A DNA stretch of 64,000 nt from Procambarus clarkii (GCF_040958095.1 NC_091160.1:43164822-43228821), one strand, 5' to 3'; shown: positions 34,235-46,436, counted from the first letter of the stretch. Notes: generated from the sequence alone by a model not told the origin. Program-made: numbers and translations.

Positions 34235-35270
34235 CTGTAAGTAGGAGTAACTAGTAAAGTGCTCCAGTGGATAAGGGAATACCTAAGCAATAGGAAACAG
34301 TGAGAGGCAAGACCTCAGATTGACATGAAGTCACCAGTAGAGTCCCACAGGGCTCTGTACTCGGTCCTATCCTGTTTCTGATATACGTAAATGATCTCCC
34401 AGAGGGCATAGACTCATTCCTCTCAATGTTTGCCGACGATGCCAAAATTATGAGAAGGATTAAGACAGGAGGACTGCTTGAGGCTTCAAGAAGACAAACT
34501 AAAGGAATGGTTGAACAAATGGGTGTTAGAGTTTACCCCAAGCAAATGCAATGTAGATAAGTGTAGGGAGCAGGAGGCCAGTTACAAGGCATCATTTGAG
34601 ATTAAATTCTTCGAGTCAGAAAGACCTGGGGGTTTACATCACACCAGACCTGTCCCCTGAAGCCCATATCTAGAGGATAACAGCAGCATATACCAGGTTG
34701 GCTAACATAAGAATGGCATTTAGACACTTGTGCAAGGAATCATTCAGAACTTTGTATACCACCTATGTCAGACCAATCCTGGAGTATGCAGCCCCAGCAT
34801 GGAGTCCATATCTAGCCAAGCACAAGACTAAACTGGAAAAGTTCAAAGGTTTGCCACCAGACTAGTACCCGGGCTGAGAGGTATGAGCTACGAGGAGAGA
34901 CTAAGGGAATTAAACCTCACAGTGCTAGAAGACAAGAGTTATGGGGGATATGATCACCATGTACAAGATTTTCAGGAATTGACAGGGTAGATATAGGCTA
35001 TTTAACACAAGGGGAACACACACTAGGGGGGACAGGTGGAAACCGAGTGCCCAAATGAGCCACAGACAGAATTTAGCATCAGAGTGCTTGACAAATGGAA
35101 TGTATTAGGCAGTGATGTGGTGGAGGCTGACTACTCACAGTTTCAAGTGCAGATATGATAGAGTCCAGTAGGCTCAGGAACCTGTACTCTGACAGTTTAG
35201 AGGCAGGACCAAAGAGCCAGAGCTCAACCCCCGCAAGCACAAATAGGAGAGTACAAACACTAGCTTCAGT
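34235..35270 (+). mobile_element. LINE-B, RT to 3' end, many breaks
   Basis: Across frames: a decayed GVPQGSVLG region, [10 protein letters not shown] (active site), SQKDLGVYITPDLSPEAHI, YTTYVRPILEYAAPAWSPYL, SYEERLRELNL-like, CRYDRVQ. 3' end AACCCCCGCAAGCACAA. At least six frameshifts or stops. Confidence 0.75.
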
Positions 35271-35579
35271 GACCCTCGGGTAAGTTAGGAAACATTGACC
35301 GTTTTATTGTTAACTGGATTTATGCAGCAGACCTGCCCACCAGGTATAGACGTGACCACTGGAATATCTAGAGATGTGATAAGCTGTAAGATGTGTTATA
35401 CTATCTTGTGTGCCTCTTACAGCTTCGAAGATATCCATATCATAGTTACGAAGTTCAGAAGCATGTCGATCCCAAGGTCTAAGTTTTGCACGAGAATTAT
35501 TATATACATCCCTTTCTCTCCCCCCCCCCCATGGTCTGCCGATCTTCACTAGAGTAACCACACAACAGTTGCCCAACTC

Positions 35580-35695
35580 CCTAGTACCTATTTACTGCCA
35601 AGTGAATAGACACATCAGGTGGAAGGAAACTTTACCAATCATTCTTGTTCCCACCCGGCAATCTTTCTAGAACGTAGGCTACTGTGCTAAACCTC
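35580..35695 (-). mobile_element. SINE-B copy, reverse
   Basis: TAGTACCTATTTACTGCCAA and TGAATAGACACATCAGG are the reverse of the shared core. Confidence 0.6.
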
Positions 35696-35885
35696 CATTG
35701 TATGCCCCTTCACGGATTGACAGAACCAATGAGAGTATGCCAACTCTAAGTCATGCTTTGGACACATCAAATTGTGAAAAGTCATGCTCAGATCACAAAA
35801 CTTATGAAACTGCTAAACAATGGACAACTGTTTAGAGTTAAAGAGGCCACAGTTATGCAGGACAGACCATTCCCCCCCCCCCCCA

Positions 35886-36083
35886 ACCCAACCACTTTGA
35901 CTGGGCGGTAGAGCGACGGTCTCGCTTCATGCAGGTCGGCGTTCAATCCCCGACCGTCCAAGTAGTTGGGCACCATTCCTTCCCCGTCCCATCCCAAATC
36001 CTTATTCTGACCCCTTCCAAGTTCTACATAGCCGTAATGGCTTGGCGCTTTCTCTTGACAATTCCCTTCCCCCCCCCCCCCCA
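35886..36083 (+). mobile_element. SINE-C, second copy, poly-C tail
   Basis: Matches 11257-11470: GCGGTAGAGCGACGGTCTCG, GCGTTCAATCCCCGACCGTC, ending CAATTCCCTT plus about 14 C. A separate poly-C tract abuts its 5' side (35873-35884). Confidence 0.85.
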
Positions 36084-36430
36084 CCAAAAAGTTGTAAATC
36101 AAGGAAATCTTCTACTCTTCAAAGCCATAAGTGACAAATGCTGACGAATTTTGCAAAATCAGACATTTTAGATCTTTGACAAGACGCAGTCTTTGTTGAG
36201 GTCACTAGTAAGCGGCCCTCTTAGTAAAGTCAGATAATTTCAGTTTGGCATAAACTAATATTTTAATAAGTCATATCACTAGAAATTAGAAAAATGCGAA
36301 TATTTTTTTTCACCACACTTCGAAATCTAGGCTAGTGCACCTGTCTTTTCAGGGGTAACTTACGGGAAAACCCCCAATTGTTAAACCTGCCACATCTTTG
36401 TAAAGACCAATAGTCTTACTTCCCAAACCA
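36084..36430. other. no gene seen
   Basis: AT-rich sequence, no recognised repeat. Confidence 0.4.
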
Positions 36431-36513
36431 CAATTAGTGTGCGAGCCCTTTAGGTTATCTCTAGATGATTTCGGGGCTTTTTTTAGTGTCCCCGCGGCCC
36501 GGTCCTCGACCTT
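36431..36513 (-). mobile_element. SINE-A 3' fragment, reverse
   Basis: GATTTCGGGGCTTTTTTTAG and GTCCCCGCGGCCCGGTCCTC are the reverse of the SINE-A body end. Confidence 0.8.
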
Positions 36514-36609
36514 CCCTAATCTAGAATTTATGTCGTTGCAACAGCAGTCATTTGCCAGATCAGAAATAGTTGTACTTACCATTGTGCGAAACAAGAAGCC
36601 TATAGGTCC

Positions 36610-36735
36610 TCACCAAGGACGGCAGCCACACTTGTCGCCTAACGACCGGATGCCAGTTTACCGCTAGGTGAATAGAGGCATTAGACGAGAGAATGTAACT
36701 CGCGCATCTCTTACCACCAGGGACTAATGCGCTAA
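36610..36735 (-). mobile_element. SINE-B copy, reverse
   Basis: GCCAGTTTACCGCTAGGTGA, AGAGGCATTAGACGAGAG, and a reversed tRNA-like head ending ACCAGGGACTAATGCGCTAA. Confidence 0.6.
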
Positions 36736-37255
36736 CCAATTCTAAAGTCCTTTGTTATGTACAATCTAGAGTTTTACAACATTTATTGCTCCCTTTCATT
36801 ATACAAGGGACACTTCCCCAGCACTCACTAGAATTAAGGCAAGGGACAAGAAAGGTCAGTCTTCCATCTTCGGCCGGCTAACAGTCATTAAACGCCTTGT
36901 TTTTCTACATTTCAAGAAACCATTTTAGTTGGCAAACCTGCACGCTATTATCAATTAATTTAAACCCCACTTCAGCTGGGTTCATAAACAGTCTAGTGTT
37001 ATTTCAAGGACACTTACACGCTTCAGGATAGCCTATCTTGAGATATCTATTTCAATCAATTGAAAAGCTACACTATGACCTTACACAGTGAAGGTTATAC
37101 AACAAGTTTCTAAAATTAGAAATTAAATTATCCATAGGAGACACCTTTATTATGCAAGATACAACCCGCAAATACAAATCTCCAATCAAAATATAGAACT
37201 GGATTGGGTAGCAAACTAAAATATCTAATGTGGATTACCAAAAAGTTTTGATAAG
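36736..37255. other. no gene seen
   Basis: AT-rich unique sequence, no recognised repeat. Confidence 0.4.
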
Positions 37256-37445
37256 CCTGTCACGCAGGAAAGGTGGCTATAGGGTTTAGTCAATTTAGGA
37301 TCAATTCTCGGGCGGAACAGAAGTGGTTGGGAACATTACTATTATTAATTGCCTGTTCACCAAGCAGTAACTAGGTACCCGGGAGTTAAACAATTAGTGT
37401 CGGGCTGCAGCCTGGGAAAGGTTAATGTGATCTTTTGAGAGTGAT
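37256..37445 (+). mobile_element. SINE-B, nearly full copy
   Basis: B box-like GGATCAATTCTCGGGCGG, AGAAGTGGTTGGGAACATTA, CCAAGCAGTAACTAGGTACC, GGCTGCAGCCTGGGAAAGG. Confidence 0.7.
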
Positions 37446-38630
37446 ACAAGCCTAAAGAGTATATACAAGTTTCTTTACTTTCCATTAATTTTGTCTAGTC
37501 AAACAAAGTTAAGACCAAGTTTAATCCCCCTCCCCCAATACAAGCACGTTGATTTATCTTCAACCTGTCCTTTAGCTGAATTTTAAATATTTTAAATTTT
37601 ACAAACAGTATTAGAAATCAAGAGCACCTAAATGATTGAAAAAAAAAAAACATACGGTTGTAAGAAACCCAACAGCATCATTCACTAGATAAGACGCGGT
37701 CGCAGCTTACATGTACAGTAACCAAAGTTATTCCAACCTTAACCTAACTTCCCCCCCCCCCCCCCCCATCATAACGTAAGGAAGCCCAATAGATTGCATT
37801 TAGTCGGATAATTAAGACAGTTTAGTATACCTCTGTAGTCCGATCCAATATTTAAATAAATCTTCCCGGGTAGTCAGTTTTACACATTCTGTTGTGCAAT
37901 AGGCTAGACGTTAAGGAATTAACGAGGCAGACAATTCAGCCAACAGCGGCTCCAAGGCTGTACCTAGTAGCCAAGGCGGCCAGGGTCCCGTACCTCGTTG
38001 TTTAAGATTCAGCTACTGGGAACAAAAGGCTCCAGGTAGCACGGGCTATGGTGAGCCCGTAGTGGACTGTACAACAAGACCCTACACTACGGCCTCAAGC
38101 CGAGCACGCTCATTACACTAAAGAATATTGCAGCAAGTGTTTCTGCCCCATTTATTGTCAGACTATATGGCATGGCAGAAGTAGATGAAACTAGCGTATA
38201 TAATTTACATATTCCCTACATATAGCTATTAGGGTAGTTTTCCTAAATTTCAGTAGTTTGTGCTTCATGTTAATTTTTCTTAAGAGGACAAGGAGGGGAG
38301 TGGAAGAGGGAAGTGTAATAAGAAGAGAGGGAAGAGCGGGGGGGGGGGGGTGTGAGAAGTCTAGTTAGGTTCGTTAATATAATCCTGGTATACGGAATGC
38401 TAAAATTACATGGAAGATTTAGACACGCGTGGGTTCACCTCACCGCATCACTTTTCTTTAGGATGCGTAGTTCTTAATCTTTAAGGATGATCTATATTAG
38501 GACAAGTTAAACGGGTGCTTCAGTTGTCGAACTCTAATCCAAAGTTGACACGCTAATTGTAACTTTCATCCATGTCTGCCCTCAGCGCTAAGGCATAAAT
38601 TACGCGCTTGTCTCTGAAGCTAGACAGTGA
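37446..38630. other. no gene seen; poly-C, poly-G and a short repeat
   Basis: Poly-C at 37749-37766, poly-G at 38339-38350. A repeat with TAGCACGGGCTATGGTGAGC at about 38036 recurs at 47082. Confidence 0.55.
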
Positions 38631-39530
38631 AATAATGATGGAGTCAGTTTGTCTCCTGTGGATTCCTTCCCATATTGGTCTCCGAATGCATGATAGCACT
38701 GATGAGTTTGTCAAGACTTGCTTGTAAAGAGGGAATTGATTACCAACTTTGACTGCCTTTGAGCAGCCCGAGGGCACCAATAGTCCAGGATTTCAACTAA
38801 ATTTCGGAGACCTTAGGCAAAGTGAAATTCACACCAGTTACTCCATCTATCATTCTATTATGCAGGAAGAACCGCACGTCTATGGGTCATCCAATAATGT
38901 TAGACTTCTAGACGTTACCACTGCTAGGCTTAGGCTCTGCTACAAGTACCTCTTGGAGCTTTTAACATCTGCCGATGTAGATTTGACTAAATGTAAACCG
39001 TCAGTAGAACTATTCGCAGACTGCGTCGTTATATAATGGAATATGAAAAAAATAGCGGAATTTAGAGATAACACCATCAATAGTGTCCAAGAAATGTGTA
39101 AGTACTTCATAATTATGTGCTGGCCGAAATCTTCGCAAAGTATCGAAAATTTGCTTACTGTAGGTGCAGCATGCACACGACTGTAGAGCTGCCGCCCAGT
39201 TGGGTGGGTGTGCAGCAAGACTAGCAACTGTGCTACTCATAGATGTAAAGTGCCTTGTATAGTGACAAGCATCACTTAAGATTATTGACTTGTATTTGTG
39301 GGAGTGATTAAATATGTATGTATGTATACACATGCTGATACAAACACACGAGTGTACATGTATATACAACTAATTTTGTAATTAGCGTAAAAAAAATTAT
39401 TTGCTTAGCTAAACGAACTAGAGGGTTCAGTTCTTGAACTCATTATGTGCCTCTAATCCTTTACACCACCGCCCACGGGATGGGTATGGGGTGCACAAGA
39501 AAAATTTAATACGGGTATCTTCCCGCTGGG
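38630..39530 (+). mobile_element. LINE-F, RNase H tail, decayed
   Basis: GGAGTCAGTTTGTCTCCTGT and WIPSHIG-type sequence, then LNFGDLRQSEIHTSYS, EEPHVYGSSNNV and TARLRL, as in the copy at 42660. It contains a single copy (about 39172-39220) of the unit that forms the 42-bp minisatellite in the other copy. 3' end ACACCACCGCCCACGGGATG. Confidence 0.85.
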
Positions 39531-39860
39531 TCAATGGCGGGCCATTAAACAGCCGAATATTTTCTGCGAGGGCCTGTAATAAATTTCTCTACTTCAACAC
39601 AACCGAGGATCCCCGCTTCGACTTTAGAGGCAAATGTTTAGGACGTTTCCTTTTACGTAATGCCTCTGTTCATGTAACCAAATAAGATGAAACTCTTGGG
39701 GAGGCAGCAGACCTAAGGGCACCTCTAACCTCACGTACAGCCTCTTCCCCAGTAGTGAAATGGGAGTTATAATTGGCTTGAAAGTTTACAAAGCAGGAGT
39801 TGGTCGTAATGTTAGTTTACCCTCTTACTGGATTATGTATTTGAGACATTTATCAAATTC
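39531..39860. other. no gene seen
   Basis: AT-rich sequence between two LINE fragments. Confidence 0.4.
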
Positions 39861-39990
39861 AAGTGTTATTCTGGTAAAGTACACATACAAGGCGAGATAC
39901 AAACATTGATGGATTTATAGATAGAGCCAATACATACAATGCCTAAAGCTACTATTACGCAAAGCGTTTCGGGAAGCGCTATCTACGTGG
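39861..39990 (-). mobile_element. LINE-E 3' UTR fragment, reverse
   Basis: AATACATACAATGCCTAAAG and ACTATTACGCAAAGCGTTTC match 54240-54290 on the same strand. Confidence 0.75.
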
Positions 39991-40297
39991 GTAAGAATAC
40001 TGGGAATATACCTCCCTGTACCTTGCTTCAAGCAGTTATAACCATCGTAGCCGTTCTTGGTAATCATGTTGCCAGGAGCAAGTCTGGGAGGTGGATGGTA
40101 ACCATAGAGAAAGTTAATGTGGCCTCCCATCACCCGCAACTTAACCTTGTACAGGACAGTAGGTTGCCAATTTCGATTTGTATGATCTAACGAGGTCTTT
40201 CAACACTTCATCCGGGACGAGCCTTTTTTTTTTTTAAAGGTTTGTATCGAGGCAAACTTCAACCCTCAAATGATGAAACTTACCATAAATTTTAATT

Positions 40298-40400
40298 CCC
40301 GGGTACTTTGCTGCTAGATGAACAGCCATTTGTCGCTCGGGAATCTTAACCCAGATTGCGAGTCTGGACCGTAGACCACTGTACCACAGAATTCCCGAAT
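40298..40400 (-). mobile_element. tRNA-derived SINE, reverse
   Basis: Reverse strand reads TGGTACAGTGGTCTACGGTC (A box) and GGGTTAAGATTCCCGAGCG (B box), then TCATCTAGCAGC. Confidence 0.6.
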
Positions 40401-40550
40401 TATATATTTAACAGATCTCTAACCCTGTCCATGGAGGAAAGAAAATGTATATACATTGGTTAGCATTGGAAGTGTAACCACGTCTGTGGTGTGTATAAAA
40501 AACCGTAAGATCTCTTTAGGGGGGGAAAAAAAAAAAAAAAAAAAAAAAGA
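40401..40550 (+). mobile_element. retroposon G, poly-A tail
   Basis: CTAACCCTGTCCATGGAGGA and TTGGTTAGCATTGGAAGTG match 9820-9890; ends in about 23 A. Confidence 0.7.
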
Positions 40551-40640
40551 CAAGCGATTCTTTTCTAGTAGGTTCCTAATCCTCTCAAACAGTGCTCTTA
40601 ACTGAAGACTAATTACGCAATATACATATATAATTAATAT

Positions 40641-40850
40641 AGCCTATTTGGCCGCTTGGACAGCGCTTCAGATTCGAAGTCCTGAGGTTTTGAGTTCGAT
40701 CCCCGATGGATCTAGAGAAATGGGCAAAAAGTTTTCACCCCGATGCTCCCGTTACCTAGCAGTAAATAGGTAACAAAAAGGATTAGTCGAGGACCGGACC
40801 GCGGGGACGCCAAGACCCGAAATCATATCAAGATGACCTCAAGATAGCCT
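40641..40850 (+). mobile_element. SINE-A, internally deleted
   Basis: Head TTTGGCCGCTTGGACAGCGC and GAGTTCGATCCCCG, then ACCTAGCAGTAAATAGGTA; the middle is missing, followed by GAGGACCGGACCGCGGGGAC and the ATGACCTCAAGAT tail. Confidence 0.8.
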
Positions 40851-40974
40851 AGTGCTATCGCTCTTTTACTTATGGTATTCAAGGACCAAACTCCCATCAC
40901 AGCATCACAGGACAATGTTCTTATCTATGAAGATAAGCAGAGGATGTTCTTAGTCTCCCACCACCTTGAGGTGC

Positions 40975-41170
40975 CACCGGGGAACTTTATTATTTTCTAC
41001 CACAGAAGTGCCATGCCACACTTACAATGCTAACCAGCATATATACATTTTCTTGTGTCCTCCATGGACAGGAGATTTGTCAAACACACAGTTCAGGGAT
41101 TTATTGAACAACCACAGAAGGTGATCGTAGCACTTAAAATGTTAGGCTCAGCTACATACGTAGATATAGA
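40975..41170 (-). mobile_element. retroposon G, reverse
   Basis: Reverse complement of the 9701-9930 element, including AACCACAGAAGGTG and TCCTCCATGGACAGG; lies 430 bases from an opposite-strand copy. Confidence 0.65.
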
Positions 41171-41186
41171 TTTACGAATGCATTAA

Positions 41187-41212
41187 TGTGAAGCCACTGA
41201 CGAGGCTTCACA
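41187..41212. repeat. 9-bp perfect hairpin
   Basis: TGTGAAGCC, 8-base loop, GGCTTCACA. Confidence 0.8.
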
Positions 41213-41479
41213 TGTGATCAGGCCACGCCAGACCGAGAACTAGAGCGCAACTTCACAAGTCTCCCGAGACCGATTGATGCCCACTACTGTGAATTTATAA
41301 TGGTGAAATGCAATTCTGATCAGCTTTATACACATACCGGGGAACTGACGGCACAAATATCCCACCAATACAAATTGTCAACCCAGTTTAAGGATCACAT
41401 CACGTGGACCGTCACTTCTGTAATTGCAACCATCACTATCGCTAAGTATTTAAAAGTCCTGCCTTGCTGAACGAAGTGC

Positions 41480-41600
41480 TCGTGTTAGCGTAGTAGGCTT
41501 CATTCTCTCCACCCTCATATGGTGAAGCCAGGGATTATATCCCGGGCGGGACAGAACTGATTGGGCCAAGTTTCACCCGCCTCTTTACCCGGTAGTACAA
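41480..41600 (+). mobile_element. SINE-B fragment
   Basis: GCGTAGTAGGCTTCATTCTC, GGGATTATATCCCGGGCGGG, ACAGAACTGATTGGGCCAAG; decayed. Confidence 0.55.
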
Positions 41601-42084
41601 TTTTTCTGGTTATTAGGCAGTAGTTCCACCTTCGGGGTGGGAAACCTCGATAGCAGCCAAATACAATGTTGTATACACATCTATACTTACACAAACTAGC
41701 CTTTTAAAAACTTTAACGTGTTAAAGAGAATTCATTTAGCCAAGCCCGTTACAGCCTTGAGCTAGTTACAAAACTCACTATACGTAGTTATATCACCAAT
41801 GAGTAGAGAGCGACCAGCCGGTATAGTTACAAACCTTCAAAAAAATAATAAATTGCCATCAGCGGTGAGAGACTGACAGAAGGTAACTGTACCGTCTCGT
41901 AGATTACTGTCCGACAGTCTAAGACGTGAATCCATCTCATATCTAACGATATCCACCTTCCGTTAATGTAAACAACACATTTCAGTATTCCTATATACTG
42001 CCAGTATATATATCTTAATTATCATATAATGGTCAATCCCCGTAACAGCTCTATAAGACAATAACAATATAGCACACAGCTTAC
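41601..42084. other. no gene seen
   Basis: AT-rich; lies just downstream (on -) of the proposed BBOX1 leader exon, so it may be intron 1. Confidence 0.4.
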
Positions 42085-42180
42085 TTGCAACTAAGGACTA
42101 GATATAGTAACAGGAGACACACACCACAAGGCGGTCTGGAGTACACTGTATGATCGATGACGGCTGCGGCCCTTTATATA
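42085..42180 (-). promoter_or_regulatory. TATA promoter and possible noncoding first exon of BBOX1
   Basis: On the - strand TATATAAAG lies at 42180-42172. About 33 bases downstream is an initiator-like ACAGTG (around 42147). The following stretch ends at 42085 in front of a good donor, GTAAGC (42084-42079). The nearest suitable - strand acceptor is TTACTCAG just before 30548, which leads within 26 bases to the BBOX1 ATG. That would make an intron of about 11.5 kb. The promoter elements are seen; the link to BBOX1 is inference. Confidence 0.4.
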
Positions 42181-42564
42181 ACCTTTGCTCGGGGGTCTCC
42201 ACTCTGTGATATTATTACATATTTCATTCACTTTCCCATATATCTTCCTCTCAATATATCCCCCTCCCCCCCCCCGCGCCTAATGTAATTTGACCTTATG
42301 TTGTACATAACAGTGACCGAAAATAAAAAGATGAGAAGTTTCAGAATGGCATTAGAAGTTGTTTGTGTGCAGCTATAGGGAGGAAGCAACCTAAACCTGT
42401 TTGTTGTTATCGTTCATCGTCAGCCAGAGGGTGTGACGTCATGGAAGACTTGCAGAATACTCGCTTCTGATTGGTCGACACCTGGACGTTAGTGGGTGTG
42501 TCCTCTACGCCTTTGCAATAATGTGCAATTTCTTAGAATGGTTGAAGAAGAACATCTTCACACA

Positions 42565-42607
42565 TATATATATATACACCTTCAGCATTGAAGGTGTGCA
42601 TATATAT
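42565..42607. repeat. 16-18 bp hairpin
   Basis: TATATATACACCTTCA, a 4-base loop, then TGAAGGTGTGCATATATA (one mismatch). Confidence 0.85.
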
Positions 42608-43292
42608 TCACCCTAGCCGTGTTTCACAGCACTAAATTCACGTGATTTAGCTCATTTCCAATAATCCTAAGTTGACACGCTAATTGTAAGTGACTCCTTG
42701 TCATCCTTGACTGCCCTCAGCTCCCTAAGGCATAACTGTGACGTGCTTATCTCTCAAGCTGGACACAGATATTGTGAAATAATCAATGATGGAGTCAGTT
42801 TGTCTCCTGTGGATTCCTTCCCATATTGGTCTCCGAATGCATGATAGAAATAATGAGCTAGCCAAGACTTTTGCTCGTAAAGAGGGAATTGATTACCAAC
42901 TTGGACTGCCTTTGAGCAGCCTGAGGGCACCAATATCCCAGGAACATCAACTAAATTTTGGAGACCTGAGGCAAAGTGAAATTCACACCAGTTACTCCTT
43001 CTATCATCATTCTATTATGCAGGAAGAACCGCACGTCTATGGGTCATCCAGTAAGGTTAGCAGACTTCTAGATGTTACCACTGCTAGGCTTAGGCTCGGC
43101 TACAAGTACCTCTGGGAGTTTGTAACATCTGCTGATGTAGATTTGACTAAATGTAAACTCTGTCAGCAGAACTATTCGCATCCTTTGCGTCATTATATAA
43201 TGGAATGTGAAAAAATCGCGGAATTCAGAGATAACACCATCAATGGAGTCCAAGAAATGTGTAAGTACTTCATTCATAATGATGTGCTGCCC

Positions 43293-44173
43293 ATGACTGT
43301 AAAGCTGCCGCCCAGTTGGGTGGGTGTGGAGCACATGACTGTAAAGCTGCCGCCCAGTTGGGTGGGTGTGGAGCACATGACTGTAAAGCTGCCGCCCAGT
43401 TGGGTGGGTGTGGAGCACATGACTGTAAAGCTGCCGCCCAGTTGGGTGGGTGTGGAGCACATGACTGTAAAGCTGCCGCCCAGTTGGGTGGGTGTGGAGC
43501 ACATGACTGTAAAGCTGCCGCCCAGTTGGGTGGGTGTGGAGCACATGACTGTAAAGCTGCCGCCCAGTTGGGTGGGTGTGGAGCACATGACTGTAAAGCT
43601 GCCGCCCAGTTGGGTGGGTGTGGAGCACATGACTGTAAAGCTGCCGCCCAGTTGGGTGGGTGTGGAGCACATGACTGTAAAGATGCCGCCCAGTTGGGTG
43701 GGTGTGGAGCACATGACTGTAAAGCTGCCGCCCAGTTGGGTGGGTGTGGAGCATATGACTGTAAAGCTGCCGCCCAGTTGGGTGGGTGTGGAGCACATGA
43801 CTGTAAAGGTGCCGCCCAGTTGGGTGGGTGTGGAGCACATGACTGTAAAGCTGCCGCCCAGTTGGGTGGGTGTGGAGCATATGACTGTAAAGCTGCCGCC
43901 CAGTTGGGTGGGTGAGGAGCACATGACTGTAAAGCTGCCGCCCAGTTGGGTGGGTGTGGAGCACATGACTGTAAAGCTGCCGCCCAGTTGGGTGGGTGTG
44001 GAGCATATGACTGTAAAGCTGCCGCCCAGTTGGGTGGGTGTGGAGCACATGACTGTAAAGCTGCCGCCCAGTTGGGTGGGTGTGGAGCACATGACTGTAA
44101 AGCTGCCGCCCAGTTGGGTGGGTGTGGAGCACATGACTGTAAAGATGCCGCCCAGTTGGGTGGGTGTGGAGCA
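43293..44173. repeat. 42-bp minisatellite, 21 units
   Basis: Unit begins ATGACTGTAAAGCTGCCGCC and ends GTGTGGAGCAC. Variation is almost only single-base (GCT to GAT or GGT; GAGCAC to GAGCAT; one GTGTGG to GTGAGG). 42 is a multiple of 3, so all units stay in the LINE frame as MTVKLPPSWVGVEH. The other strand is also open. Confidence 0.98.
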
Positions 44174-44323
44174 AGACTAGTAACTGTGTGACTCACCATA
44201 GATGTAAAGTGCCTTGTATAGTGATTTGTGAGCCTTTTATTGAATCACTTGTGATACAAAAGATTATTGATGTGTGTATTTGTGTGGGTGATTAAATATG
44301 TATGTCTATGTATATATGTATAC

Positions 44324-44427
<104 letters not shown>

Positions 44428-44600
44428 ATGAGTGTGTGTACATATATATAACATTAATAATTGTGTAACTAGCGTCAAAAGATTGTTATTTGCTTAGCTA
44501 AACGAACTAGAGCGTACTGAACGGATTATGTGCCTCTGTAATCCCTTACACCACCGCCCACGGGATGGGTATGGGGTGCATAATAAAGAAAAGAAATTGA

Positions 44601-45189
44601 ATTCCATTAAAAAATAAACAACACTTGGATTAATTATACATTTTGAGTTACGGCAAGACAATTTGACTCATATTTGCCAATCACTAAATACAAACGATTG
44701 ATTTACTCACTTGTACTCGATGAATGACATCTAAATAAATATTATATATATATATTAAATATATATTTTAAATAATAAACAGCCGTTAGTGCGTATTTAG
44801 TGAGAATAATTACTAACTGGTTACCGGTGTTGACTGGGGGAGAGTTGCCACACGCCTCCACCTGCTGGCCCCCTGAGGCTTTATTTATTTTTATTTTTTT
44901 TACCTTTTAATTATTTTTGTTTTTTTTACCTTTTAACCTGTATTTTACCTTTACCTGAATTTACCTGAGTGCCACCAATACTCTAGTGGCCTCGACGAGG
45001 AGAGGAGGACCATCCACCTGAAGTAATGACCATCCAATTCAATTTCTTTTGACCATCCACCTGAAAATGGAAGCGGCTGGCGGAATTGATGTAATGTCCC
45101 GTTTTCTGTTGTGGGTCCTCTGGCAGGTTAGGACAAGGGCACGTTAGTACGACTGTTTCTTGACGTTGGGGACCTTAGAAGGACGGGCT
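44601..45189. other. no gene seen
   Basis: AT-rich, then a T-rich run (44883-44945) and ACCTGAATTTACCTGAGTG, a motif repeated at 45620. Confidence 0.45.
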
Positions 45190-45220
45190 GGCACCGGTTC
45201 GAATCTCACCATCTCTACTA

Positions 45221-45470
45221 GGGTCCTCGCGGCTGAGTGGACAGCGCTCGGGCGTCGTAGTCCTAAGAGGCCAGGGTTCGATTCCCGGCCGAGGAAGAAA
45301 CAAATGGGCAGAGTTTCTTTCACCCCTGATGTCTCTGTTCACCTAGCAGTAAATAGGTACCTGGGAGTTAGACAGCTGCTACGGGCTGCTTCCTGGGGGT
45401 GGAGGCCTGGTCGAGGACCGGGCCGCGGGGACGCTTAGCCCCGAAATCATCTCAAGATAACCTCAAGATC
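45221..45470 (+). mobile_element. SINE-A, full copy (tRNA head type 3)
   Basis: Head GCGGCTGAGTGGACAGCGCT and CAGGGTTCGATTCCCGGCC, then the complete SINE-A body and ATAACCTCAAG tail. Another B box-like GGTTCGAATCTCACC lies just upstream (45196). Confidence 0.88.
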
Positions 45471-45823
45471 CTTTTGGGATGTTATTAACTTTCTTGAACT
45501 TAACGAAACTTGATCTCTCTTATATCCTAAAAGCTGCCCAAATGCTACCATAAGAGCGGCGTTATGTAGCGTTATTATGAGTTGTAAAACATGATTAACA
45601 AAGATTGTTTTGAGTATTTGCCTGAATTTACCTGAGTAGCACCCGTCACTAGCTTAACAAGGCTCATCTGAGTAGTACTCTGAGTTAATTAGAAGCTTCC
45701 TTTAAATAGGTAGAGCGGAAGATCTCAACTCATTACCATGAAAGTCTAAACGCAAAAGATCTTACTGAACTTCAAGTGGCTTATCTTCCAGCATAATACC
45801 TGCCACACACACACACACACACA

Positions 45824-46090
45824 AGGGGAACACGCACTAGGGGACACAGGTGGAAACTGAGTGCCCAAATGAGCCACAGAGATATTAGAAATAACTTTTT
45901 TAGTGTCAGAGTGGTTGACAGATGAAATGCATTAGGCAGTGATGTGGTGGAGGCTGACTCCATACACAGTTTCAAGTGTAGATATGATAGAGCCCAATAG
46001 GCTCAGGAATCGGTACACCTGTTGATTGACGGTTGAGAGGCGGGACCAAAGAGCCATAGCTCAACCCCCGCAAACACAACTAGGTGAGTA
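45824..46090 (+). mobile_element. LINE-B 3' end, flanked by (AC)n
   Basis: GGGGAACACGCACTAGGGGA at the truncated left end follows directly on (AC)n (45804-45823). 3' end GCAAACACAACTAGGTGAGT runs into (AC)n (46089-46110). Decayed coding: CRYDRA region at about 45975. Confidence 0.85.
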
Positions 46091-46110
46091 CACACATACA
46101 CACACACACA

Positions 46111-46430
46111 TTTCTCACATAATATATAGGTTGTGTGGGGTCTATGTTCTCCTATTCCACATTCCATAACATGGCATTTATTAACATTAAATTCCATTTG
46201 CCAAGTGGTGCTCCATATACTTATTTTGTCCAGGTCATCTTGAAGGGCATGACAATCATCTAAGTTTAGGAGTATCCTTCCTATTATCTTAGCATCATCA
46301 GCAAACATGTTCATATAATTCTGTATACCAACTGGTAGATCATTTATGTAGACAATAAACATCACTGGTGCAAGAACTGAACCCTGAGGGACTCCACTTG
46401 TGACATTCCTCCAGTCCGATACATTGTCTT
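46111..46430 (-). mobile_element. LINE-C RT fragment
   Basis: Reads [31 protein letters not shown] (active site intact) and WQMEFNVNKCHVMECGIGEH. It starts where the (AC)n run ends. Confidence 0.88.
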
Positions 46431-46436
46431 AAGTTA

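Noticed and set aside
42786-44180. Long open frames on both strands here (up to 464 codons)
   Set aside because: They are the 42-bp minisatellite read in several frames; only the first 170 or so codons on + are genuine LINE sequence.
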